Assembly (NCBI GenBank): GCA_947486785.1 | Contig: CANKUU010000003.1 | Location: 124,001-188,000, forward strand | DNA length: 64,000 nt | Direction of reading: 5' to 3' | DNA from: an uncultured Flavobacteriaceae bacterium | GTDB taxonomy: Bacteria > Bacteroidota > Bacteroidia > Flavobacteriales > Flavobacteriaceae | Part shown: positions 55,214 to 64,000 of the stretch, in pieces | Layout: every line of letters begins with the position of its first letter | How positions within the stretch are numbered: the stretch's first letter is position 1 | Made by a program: the position numbers and the translations under genes | Notes under the pieces: generated by a model | What the model was told of the DNA's origin: nothing | The model's input: only the letters and a program-made list of their open reading frames with translations | Database searches by the model: none

Positions 55214-55250
55214 ATTAGAAATAGAGCATTTTAATAATTTAACGAATAAA

Positions 55251-55285
55251 AAAACCGAAGACCATAATTAAATGGCTTCGGTTTT
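55251..55285. terminator. Bidirectional terminator between convergent genes
   Basis: AAAACCGAAG (55251-55260) pairs with CTTCGGTTTT (55276-55285), with an inner CCAT/ATGG pair. A-runs and T-runs flank both sides, so it can serve the genes on both strands. Confidence 0.85.
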
Positions 55286-55318
55286 GTTGGTTAACAATAC
55301 CTTTGTAAGGTGTTGTTT

Positions 55319-55864
55319 TTACATGCCTATCATAACTGGTACCGCTACTCTTATGGTATCCCAGCCCATAACCATATGCGCTCCGCCTTCAACCTCTTTA
55401 AAGGCAATTGAAAAAGCTTCTAAAGCCTTCTTACCAGAACTAACCGCTGCTTTCGCTCGTGCAACATCTGCATCCTTATCATAAGAATAGGCTCCCCATT
55501 GATTTAAATTACTATTTAAAATAACAGTCCATTCCGTTTTGCCTGGTATGGTGAAAAGTGAATATGTTCCTGCTTTAACAGCAGTATTTCCAAAAGTTAC
55601 ATCTTTGTAAAATGTAATTTCTGCGGCCTCATTTGCTCCTGTTCGCCAAACTTCACCCGTTTTTGCTAAATCTGAAACAGATCGTCCTTTTAGTTGAGGA
55701 CGGCTATAGATAATTTTAACTGCTTTGTCTGCTATTTTATAGTCAGACGGAAATGATGCGCCATCCATTGGGCTTTTGTCTAATCCACTAAAATCTTGTG
55801 CATTGGCTTCCATCGAAAAAACCATTGTCATCGCTATTAACGCGATAGTAAAAACATTTTTCAT
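55319..55864 (-). CDS. DUF2911-family exported protein
   Basis: A 181-residue protein from ATG 55864. The longer frame to 55891 adds residues before the signal. The signal peptide (MKNVFTIALIAMTMVFSM) ends near EANAQ. The body has the family pattern: IIYSRPQLKGRSV, GEVWRTGANEAAEITF, VKAGTYSLFTIPGKTEWTVI and a final W-containing GWDTIRVAVPV. The function of DUF2911 is unknown. It occurs widely in marine Bacteroidota as a secreted protein. A minus-strand TATTTTTG box (55896-55889) lies 25 bases upstream. Confidence 0.85.
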   Translation of the reverse strand: MKNVFTIALIAMTMVFSMEANAQDFSGLDKSPMDGASFPSDYKIADKAVKIIYSRPQLKGRSVSDLAKTGEVWRTGANEAAEITFYKDVTFGNTAVKAGTYSLFTIPGKTEWTVILNSNLNQWGAYSYDKDADVARAKAAVSSGKKALEAFSIAFKEVEGGAHMVMGWDTIRVAVPVMIGM

Positions 55865-56107
55865 AATTGTGTTTGTTAAATTTGTGATCAAAAATATTAG
55901 GTAAATTGTTATAAATCTAGTAAAAAGTCGTTAAAATTTTAAATTCTTACAGAATTACATTAAGTATTATGTTTTTGTTTCAAATGATTTATTTTCTTAA
56001 TCAAAATATATATAAATATTATATAATGTAATTAAAATGTGTCTTAAAGTTTTATAAGTGAAACTTTAACCTAATATTTGTAATCTAAATATTTAAACAG
56101 AATTGTT

Positions 56108-57772
56108 ATGTGTGGAATTGTTTGTGCGTTTGATGTCAAGGAAAGTACTGACGTATTGCGGCCTCAGTTGCTTGAAATGTCAAAGAAAATTAGGCATAGA
56201 GGGCCAGATTGGAGTGGTGTTTATTCAAATGATAAGGCAATTTTAGCCCATGAGCGCCTAGCTATTGTTGATCCAGCTTCAGGCAAACAGCCTTTGTTGA
56301 GTCCTGATGGAAAATTAATTTTAGCAGCAAACGGTGAGATATATAATCATAGAGCGCTAAGAAAGCAATTTGAAGGATTATATGATTTTCAAACAGAATC
56401 TGACTGTGAAGTTATTTTAGCCTTATATCAAAAAAAAGGAACTTCTTTCTTAGATGAGATGAATGGCATTTTTGGTTTTAGTATTTATGATGCAGAAAAA
56501 GATGAATATTTTATTGCTCGTGATCATATGGGGATAATTCCATTATACATGGGTTGGGATCAAAACGGAACCTTTTATGTAGCATCAGAATTAAAAGCTT
56601 TAGAAGGCATTTGCACCAAAATAGAGTTGTTTCCTCCGGGGCATTATTTACATAGTTCAGATGGAGAATTAAAAAAATGGTATTCTCGTGATTGGATGGA
56701 GTATGATGCCGTAAAAGAAAATGAAACAAGTATACAAGAAATTAAGGAAGCGCTCGAGGCTGCTGTTCACAGGCAATTAATGTCTGATGTACCTTATGGT
56801 GTATTATTATCTGGCGGTTTAGATTCGTCTGTAACATCTGCAATTGCAAAAAAGTATGCTACCAAAAGAATAGAATCAGGTGATACAGCCGATGCTTGGT
56901 ATCCTCAATTACATTCATTTTCAGTAGGTTTAGAAGGTTCGCCTGATTTAGCTGCAGCAAAAAAAGTAGCAGATCATATTGGTACCGTACATCACGAAAT
57001 TAAATTTACAATTCAAGAAGGTTTAGATGCGATTAAAGATGTCATCTATAATTTAGAGACCTATGATATAACCACTATACGTGCATCTACCCCTATGTAT
57101 TTGATGGCAAGAGTAATTAAGTCTATGGGGATAAAAATGGTTTTGTCTGGCGAAGGAGCAGACGAGTTGTTTGGTGGATATTTGTATTTTCACAAGGCGC
57201 CTAACGATCAAGAGTTTCATGAAGAAACCGTTCGTAAATTAAGTAAACTTCATATGTATGATTGTTTACGTGCGAATAAATCACTCGCAGCATGGGGTAT
57301 AGAAGGGCGCGTACCATTCTTAGATAAAGAATTTATAGATGTTGCTATGCGTATCAATCCAAAAGATAAAATGATTAACGGAGAGCGCATGGAGAAATGG
57401 GTAGTTCGTAAAGCTTTTGAAGAAATGTTGCCTGAAAGTGTTGCCTGGCGCCAAAAAGAACAATTTTCAGATGGTGTAGGTTACAGTTGGATTGACACCT
57501 TAAAAGAAGTAGTAGAGTCAGAGGTGTCAGATGAGCAACTGGCAAATGCAAAGTTTAGATTCTCATTACAAACGCCTACATCAAAAGAAGAGTTTTATTA
57601 TCGTTCAATTTTTGAGCAACATTTTCCATCTGATGCTGCGGCCTTATGTGTACCCCAAGAAGCATCAGTTGCTTGCAGTACCCAAATCGCATTAGATTGG
57701 GACGAGGCCTTTAAAAACATGAATGACCCTTCAGGTAGAGCTGTTGCTAATGTGCATACAGAAGCGTATTAA
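56108..57772 (+). CDS. asnB: Asparagine synthase (glutamine-hydrolysing)
   Basis: A 554-residue enzyme of the usual length. The N-terminal MCGIVCAFD has Cys2 as the glutaminase nucleophile, with RHRGPD and LAHERLAIVDP nearby. The C-terminal synthetase domain has the ATP pyrophosphatase loop SGGLDSSVTSA near residue 235. It makes asparagine from aspartate, ATP and glutamine. No terminator follows directly. The next structure downstream is an IS200-like element, and a strong terminator lies beyond it at 58466. Confidence 0.96.
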   Translation: MCGIVCAFDVKESTDVLRPQLLEMSKKIRHRGPDWSGVYSNDKAILAHERLAIVDPASGKQPLLSPDGKLILAANGEIYNHRALRKQFEGLYDFQTESDCEVILALYQKKGTSFLDEMNGIFGFSIYDAEKDEYFIARDHMGIIPLYMGWDQNGTFYVASELKALEGICTKIELFPPGHYLHSSDGELKKWYSRDWMEYDAVKENETSIQEIKEALEAAVHRQLMSDVPYGVLLSGGLDSSVTSAIAKKYATKRIESGDTADAWYPQLHSFSVGLEGSPDLAAAKKVADHIGTVHHEIKFTIQEGLDAIKDVIYNLETYDITTIRASTPMYLMARVIKSMGIKMVLSGEGADELFGGYLYFHKAPNDQEFHEETVRKLSKLHMYDCLRANKSLAAWGIEGRVPFLDKEFIDVAMRINPKDKMINGERMEKWVVRKAFEEMLPESVAWRQKEQFSDGVGYSWIDTLKEVVESEVSDEQLANAKFRFSLQTPTSKEEFYYRSIFEQHFPSDAAALCVPQEASVACSTQIALDWDEAFKNMNDPSGRAVANVHTEAY

Positions 57773-57844
57773 AAGCCTTTTTCGATTAATAAAGGAGTTT
57801 GCTGAATAAAATTAGATGATTTTATTGGTCTCAAAAGATAGTTA

Positions 57845-58395
57845 AAACTATGCACTTTAGTGCATCTCGCTTTAGCTTCTAAAAAGACCTACTTTTGCTA
57901 TTATGTCAGAACAAAGGGTAAATGGACATACAGTATCTCGATTGACGGTTCATATTGTATGGAGTACAAAATATCGTTATTCTGTATTAACAGGAGATAT
58001 TCAAAAACGTTGTCGTTCAGTTCTAATCGAAGTGTGCGATGCCGAGGGTGTTAATATTATGAAGGGAGTTGTAAGCAAGGACCATGTTCATATGCATTTA
58101 GAGTATCGCCCTTCAGAGGATATTAGTGGTTTTGTTAAAAAGTTAAAAGGGAGAAGCTCGAGAAAACTTCAGCAAGAATTTCCAGAACTGAAGAAAAAAT
58201 ATTGGGGCAGACATTTCTGGGCAATAGGTTTTGGTTGTTGGAGTACGGGCAATATAACAGATAAAATAGTTAACGAGTATTTGGAACATCATCGCAAATC
58301 ATGTAACGATACTGATAAGTTTATATTAGAGTAGTTGTTGAGTAGTGCTAACTTTAGTTGGGTTTAAAAACCTATGGTACTTTAGTCCATAGTGG
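57845..58395 (+). mobile_element. IS200-type insertion sequence
   Basis: A single tyrosine transposase gene lies between two subterminal palindromes. The left is ATGCAC-TTTA-GTGCAT (57850-57865). The right is TATGG-loop-CCATA (58372-58390, loop containing ACTTTAGT), with an extended, bulged AAACC/GGTTT outer stem. Both hairpins share the ACTTTAGT core, as expected for ends recognised by the same transposase. No tnpB gene and no terminal inverted repeats are present, as in IS200. The exact cleavage sites are not determined. Confidence 0.8.
57903..58334 (+). CDS. tnpA: IS200-type Y1 transposase (TnpA)
   Basis: A 143-residue HUH enzyme. The metal-binding motif is HVHMH (61-65) after SKDHV, and the catalytic tyrosine is Tyr126 in KIVNEYLEHH. 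The opening RLTVHIVWSTKYRYSVLTG is typical of the IS200/IS605 family. It moves the element as single-stranded DNA by transesterification. The frame is intact, so the element may be active. It is preferred over the REP-associated (RAYT) group because of its short length and the presence of both end hairpins. Confidence 0.92.
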   Translation: MSEQRVNGHTVSRLTVHIVWSTKYRYSVLTGDIQKRCRSVLIEVCDAEGVNIMKGVVSKDHVHMHLEYRPSEDISGFVKKLKGRSSRKLQQEFPELKKKYWGRHFWAIGFGCWSTGNITDKIVNEYLEHHRKSCNDTDKFILE

Positions 58396-58465
58396 TTTCG
58401 TTTGTTTGTTACGTACCAACAAAGAACCATAAACCATCTTATTTTGTATTAGAAATTAATTTATA

Positions 58466-58499
58466 GCCTTGACCTAGAGTCAGGGCTTTTTTATTTTTT
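58466..58499 (+). terminator. Terminator beyond the IS200 element
   Basis: GCCTTGAC (58466-58473) pairs with GTCAGGGC (58479-58486) around CTAGA, followed by TTTTTTATTTTTT. With the element at 57.85-58.4 kb inserted after asnB, this may be the original asnB terminator. Confidence 0.85.
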
Positions 58500-58651
58500 A
58501 CAATAGGATTGTAGCCATCTATGATAGGGGTAACAGTTCTCTAAAATTAAAACAAGTATTTTTTTATCGAAGGCCACTTTTTTCCACAAAGAATGTTAAT
58601 AACTTCGAAGTTTAGAAAGGATGAAGAAGTCATATTTCATAGGCTATTGAC

Positions 58652-58659
58652 TATATTTG
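58652..58659 (+). promoter_or_regulatory. gyrB -7 element
   Basis: TATATTTG fits the Bacteroidota -7 consensus and would place the transcript start near 58666, about 33 bases before the ATG. No TTG box is found at the right distance. Confidence 0.5.
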
Positions 58660-58662
58660 TAG

Positions 58663-60702
<2,040 letters not shown>

Positions 60703-60737
60703 CCATTAAATTTTCTTAAGAGCTATATCATAATAAT

Positions 60738-60770
60738 AAAAAACGCCTTCGAATTTCGAAGGCGTTTTTT
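60738..60770. terminator. Bidirectional terminator after gyrB
   Basis: AAAAAACGCCTTCGAA pairs exactly with TTCGAAGGCGTTTTTT, with a single T as loop. The T-run serves gyrB, and the A-run serves the convergent lipoprotein gene on the other strand. Confidence 0.92.
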
Positions 60771-60827
60771 ATTATTTTATAAATTTAAAGACGGGTTTAA
60801 AATAAAATCTATTTGGCTTTCATAATT

Positions 60828-61202
60828 TTACTCTCTTTCCGCTAACGAATTTCCGCTGTTGTCTTCAAGCAGTTCCATTTTGTCATGCTTCGCAATATGA
60901 ACAATGTCGTCTGGCTTATTTTCTAAACCAGGATAGGATATTATATAGTCGCCGTTAACAGTTTTCCAACTAAAATCTGTTATTACCTCTAATTCGTCAT
61001 TTTGATATCTATGATGTCTTCCTAAATAAGCATCGTTAAAGATCCATTCTGTTCGTACATGCGTTTCTGAACTTTTACCAGTATATTGAACTTCTTCATG
61101 TGACCATATTCCGATAACTGGATCATTGTTTTCTGGTATTTCTGAGCAATTGCTAACTAGTAGGATAGCTACAATTGCTAAAAAAGAATACATCTTTTTC
61201 AT
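60828..61202 (-). CDS. Small lipoprotein, lipocalin-like
   Basis: A 124-residue protein with signal and lipobox LVSNC (about residue 19). The mature part begins with VIGIWSHEEVQYTGK and contains TEWIFNDAYLGRHHRYQN and LEVITDFSWKTVNGDYIISY, a pattern of short beta strands like small lipocalin-type proteins of Bacteroidota. No specific family is assigned. It converges with gyrB and shares its terminator. Confidence 0.65.
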   Translation of the reverse strand: MKKMYSFLAIVAILLVSNCSEIPENNDPVIGIWSHEEVQYTGKSSETHVRTEWIFNDAYLGRHHRYQNDELEVITDFSWKTVNGDYIISYPGLENKPDDIVHIAKHDKMELLEDNSGNSLAERE

Positions 61203-61439
61203 ATGGCTAATGTTTTAAGATTTAGGACATTACTGAGGCTATAACGCTCATTTTTAAACCGGTATTGTTAAAATTCGACAAACGACTTAATAATTTTGTT
61301 TTGTTCGATGAACTGTATTGGTTTTTGCTAAAAGTGGTATTTTAACGATCATTTTTATGATGATTAAAGTTCAATTCATCGATATTTTTATTTTAAGAAT
61401 TCGTATTTTTGTGACACTTTTAAACTAAAAATAAAACAT

Positions 61440-62366
61440 ATGAAGGTTACCGTAGTAGGGGCAGGTGCAGTTGGCGCCAGCTGTGCAGAATACATTGCTA
61501 TAAAAAATTTCGCTTCCGAAGTAGTTTTGGTTGATATTAAAGAAGGCTATGCTGAAGGTAAGGCCATGGACCTTATGCAAACGGCTTCGTTGAATGGTTT
61601 TGATACAAAAATAACGGGTGCAACAAATGATTATTCTAAGACCGCAGGTAGTGATATTGCGGTAATCACATCAGGTATACCAAGAAAACCTGGTATGACT
61701 CGTGATGAGCTAATCGGTATTAATGCCGGAATTGTTAAAACGGTTTCTTCTAGTTTAATTGAGCATTCGCCAAATGTAATTTTAATTGTAGTGAGTAATC
61801 CAATGGATACCATGACTTACTTAATTCACAAAACTACAGGCTTAGCAAAAAATAGAATAATTGGTATGGGAGGTGCATTAGATAGTGCGCGCTTTAAATA
61901 TCGTTTAGCAGAAGCTATGGAAGCTCCCATCTCTGATGTTGATGGTATGGTTATTGGCGGGCATAGTGATAAAGGTATGGTGCCTTTAACATCGCATGCC
62001 ACTAGAAATAGTATTCGTGTTTCAGAATTTTTATCGCCAGAACGATTAGAGCAAGTTGCTGCTGATACCAAAGTTGGTGGTGCTACCTTAACTGGTTTGC
62101 TAGGTACAAGTGCTTGGTATGCGCCAGGGGCTGCTGTGTCTGCGTTAGTTCAGGCTATAGCATGTGATCAGAAAAAAATGTTTCCATGCTCAACATTTTT
62201 AGAGGGCGAATATGGTTTAAATGACATATGTATTGGGGTGCCTGTAATTTTAGGTAAGAATGGTATTGAGCAAATAGTTGATATTCCTTTAAGTGCTGCT
62301 GAGAAAGAAAAAATGCAAGAAAGTGCAGTAGGCGTATCTAAAACTAATGACTTATTAGAATTATAG
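61440..62366 (+). CDS. mdh: NAD-dependent malate dehydrogenase
   Basis: A 308-residue enzyme of the LDH-like malate dehydrogenase type (bacterial Mdh of the 310-residue group). The NAD-binding loop VGAGAVGAS is at 5-13, the Asp of VDIKEG lies after the second strand, and the substrate loop and catalytic site are present (ITSGIPRKPGMTRDEL, GMGGALDSARFKYRLA, GGHSDKGMVPL with catalytic His). It converts malate and oxaloacetate in the TCA cycle. A TATTTTTG box (61404-61411) lies 29 bases upstream. It is followed by its own terminator. Confidence 0.96.
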   Translation: MKVTVVGAGAVGASCAEYIAIKNFASEVVLVDIKEGYAEGKAMDLMQTASLNGFDTKITGATNDYSKTAGSDIAVITSGIPRKPGMTRDELIGINAGIVKTVSSSLIEHSPNVILIVVSNPMDTMTYLIHKTTGLAKNRIIGMGGALDSARFKYRLAEAMEAPISDVDGMVIGGHSDKGMVPLTSHATRNSIRVSEFLSPERLEQVAADTKVGGATLTGLLGTSAWYAPGAAVSALVQAIACDQKKMFPCSTFLEGEYGLNDICIGVPVILGKNGIEQIVDIPLSAAEKEKMQESAVGVSKTNDLLEL

Positions 62367-62379
62367 TTTTTTTACTAAA

Positions 62380-62412
62380 TACCCCTTTGTGAGCATTTTC
62401 AAAGGGGTTTTT
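62380..62412 (+). terminator. mdh terminator
   Basis: ACCCCTTTG (62381-62389) pairs with CAAAGGGGT (62400-62408), followed by TTTTT, 14 bases after the stop codon. Confidence 0.88.
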
Positions 62413-62486
62413 ATGTTTAAAATAGTAATTATTAGTGCTTTTTAAGTCTGTTTTTATCTTAAGAGGAGTATTTCTGTGTAATATTA

Positions 62487-62518
62487 TTGCTAATTCCTAC
62501 AGGAAAATCATATATTTG
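62487..62518 (+). promoter_or_regulatory. secDF promoter
   Basis: A TTG (62487-62489) and TATATTTGC (62511-62519) are 21 bases apart, matching the Bacteroidota consensus. The transcript would start near 62525, about 33 bases before the ATG. Confidence 0.7.
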
Positions 62519-62557
62519 CAGGCTGTTAGAAAAACCATCAAAGAAATTTCATAATCG

Positions 62558-64000
62558 ATGCAAAATAAAGGACTTATAAAGCTTTTTGCTTTCTTGTTTG
62601 GACTAGTTAGTATCTATCAACTATCCTTCACGTTTATTACTAATAAGGTTGAAAAAGAGGCAGAAAAACATGTTTCTAATTTACTTTCTTCCTCTGAAGA
62701 GCTTAGAGCTACGGCCGATAAAGATGAGCTAATAGTAAGGTACCTAGACTCCATAGGTAAAGTCTCTCAGTTTGGTTACACAACCTATAATGAGGCTAAG
62801 AAAAAACAACTAAATAAAGGGCTTGACCTTGAAGGCGGTATTAACGTAACGCTTCAAATATCAATAAAGGATATTTTAAGAGGTCTAGCAGATAAATCAA
62901 AAAATCCGGTTTTCGAGAAAGCTTTAGCGGATGCCGATGAACTCTCAAAAAATAGTGATGATACCTATTTAGATTTGTTTTTTGAGGCTTTTGATAAGGT
63001 TAAAGGAGATCAAAAATTAGCATCCCCAGATATTTTTGCAAATAAAGGACTAAGCGAGGAAATTAATTTCGAGATGACGGATGATCAGGTGAAACCTATC
63101 CTTCGTACAAAAATCGATGAAGCCATCGTTTCAGCTTTTGAAGTTTTACGTGAACGTATTGATGGTTTCGGAGTTACACAGCCAAACATTCAGCGTTTAG
63201 GAAATTCAGGTCGTGTGCTAATTGAGCTGCCTGGTGCAAAAGATGTTAAACGTGCTTTAGAATTGGTTTCGAAAACGGCACAGTTGGAATTTTGGGAAAC
63301 TTGGGAACAAAATAACCCCAGCTTTCAAACTTTCATTGTTCAAGCAAATGAGAAATTAAAAACCTTAGTTGATACTTCAAAGGAAGTTGAAAAGCCAGTA
63401 AAAGAGGCTACTGAATTAGATTCGTTACTTTCTGATGTAACTGCCGATTCTTTAGATGTAGCGGCTCAGATAAATCCACTATTCGATAAATTATTACCAC
63501 CAAATCCAAACGGTAATGCTTTGTTTAGAGCTTCAGTAAAAGATACTGCTGCGATTAATAGTTATTTAAAAATGCCTGAAATTCTGCGTTTACTTCCAGC
63601 AGATGTTCAATTTACTAAATTTGCTTGGGAACGTCCATCATCAGAAGATGTAGAGGTAATCGACTTATATGCCCTAAAGTCTAACAGATTAAACGAGCCA
63701 AGAATTAGTGGTGATGTAGTTAGCGATGCTAGAGATACTTTCGAGAACGGAAAGCCAGCGATAAGTATGAGCATGAATACAAGAGGCTCTAAAGAATGGC
63801 AAAAATTAACTAGCGATGCCAATTTAAATAACACAGGTATTGCAGTTGTTTTAGATAACAAAGTTTATACTGCTCCAGGATGTTCTGTTGTAGGTGGTAT
63901 TTCTGGAGGTGGAACTTCTATTACAGGTACATTTACAATTGCTGAAACTAAAGATATTGCAAATGTTTTAAGAGCGGGTAAGTTGCCAGCTCGAGCAGAA
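62558..64000 (+). CDS. secDF: Protein translocase SecDF (N-terminal part)
   Basis: An open frame of 481 codons from ATG 62558 that runs off the window. It begins QNKGLIKLFAFLFGLVSIYQ, a single membrane span, then KKKQLNKGLDLEGGINVTLQ, the conserved SecD LDLEGG motif. The large periplasmic region includes RIDGFGVTQPNIQRLG and IELPGAKD. The end of the visible part reads TKDIANVLRAGKLPARAE, which is the SecD segment just before the second membrane span. The long form with a fused SecF half is the rule in Bacteroidota, but the SecF half is not seen here. It helps the Sec system pull exported proteins across with the proton gradient. Confidence 0.95.
   Translation, partial: MQNKGLIKLFAFLFGLVSIYQLSFTFITNKVEKEAEKHVSNLLSSSEELRATADKDELIVRYLDSIGKVSQFGYTTYNEAKKKQLNKGLDLEGGINVTLQISIKDILRGLADKSKNPVFEKALADADELSKNSDDTYLDLFFEAFDKVKGDQKLASPDIFANKGLSEEINFEMTDDQVKPILRTKIDEAIVSAFEVLRERIDGFGVTQPNIQRLGNSGRVLIELPGAKDVKRALELVSKTAQLEFWETWEQNNPSFQTFIVQANEKLKTLVDTSKEVEKPVKEATELDSLLSDVTADSLDVAAQINPLFDKLLPPNPNGNALFRASVKDTAAINSYLKMPEILRLLPADVQFTKFAWERPSSEDVEVIDLYALKSNRLNEPRISGDVVSDARDTFENGKPAISMSMNTRGSKEWQKLTSDANLNNTGIAVVLDNKVYTAPGCSVVGGISGGGTSITGTFTIAETKDIANVLRAGKLPARAE

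Overview
The window is AT-rich chromosomal DNA from a bacterium of the Bacteroidota, almost certainly a marine member of the Flavobacteriaceae. The reasons are the TAnnTTTG-type -7 promoter boxes, the near absence of Shine-Dalgarno sequences, a type IX secretion C-terminal signal, many lipoproteins, a TonB-receptor-like barrel beside a TPR protein, SecDF starting as one long polypeptide, and a tmRNA tag reading GDNNYALAA. No genus is claimed. Most of the window is ordinary core genome. No prophage, CRISPR array, tRNA or rRNA gene was found.

Layout. 1-5.6 kb: the end of a FtsX-type ABC permease, a cystathionine beta-synthase-like enzyme, a CotH-kinase-like lipoprotein, an aldose epimerase, a Crp/Fnr regulator and an exported DinB-like protein. 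5.8-9.3 kb: a sulfur block with a SulP anion permease, a metallo-beta-lactamase/double-rhodanese protein of the persulfide dioxygenase type, and a possible small membrane protein. 9.3-10.7 kb: a DnaQ-type exonuclease fused to a GIY-YIG nuclease. 10.8-22.0 kb: a glycan region with two S1 sulfatases, a GH29 alpha-L-fucosidase, an M6 metalloprotease with a type IX signal, and an SGNH acetylesterase with a long Glu/Gly linker. A 1.3 kb gene-free stretch inside it holds a candidate small RNA on the minus strand. Sulfatases, fucosidase and esterase together suggest use of a sulfated, acetylated fucose-containing polysaccharide, but no SusC/SusD pair lies here.

22-31 kb: the ssrA (tmRNA) gene on the minus strand, a saccharopine dehydrogenase-like enzyme, an M66-like metallopeptidase, kdsA and typA. 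31.2-37.4 kb: a looser region. It has degenerate coding-like fragments without start codons, a ROK/polyphosphate glucokinase gene broken by a run of seven G, a membrane Nudix protein, a MarC-type membrane protein and a large exported protein of unknown function. 37.4-51 kb: an FtsE/LolD-type ATPase, a TPR protein paired with a TonB-receptor-like barrel, a diheme cytochrome with calcium-binding repeats, two tandem OmpA-family paralogues, a cold-shock protein, a NYN/OST-HTH protein and a DUF885 lipoprotein. 51-64 kb: malate:quinone oxidoreductase, an amidohydrolase, DUF2911, asnB, a complete IS200-type insertion sequence, gyrB, malate dehydrogenase and the start of secDF, which runs off the window.

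The observations most worth following are the candidate two-hairpin sRNA at 19.8 kb, the G7 frameshift in the glucokinase gene, the sulfur block next to a Crp regulator, the 61-nt polypurine tract in the esterase, the perfect inverted repeats at 9.24 and 25.2 kb, and the nested hairpins ahead of the M6 protease. I did not find a clearly new multi-gene system.
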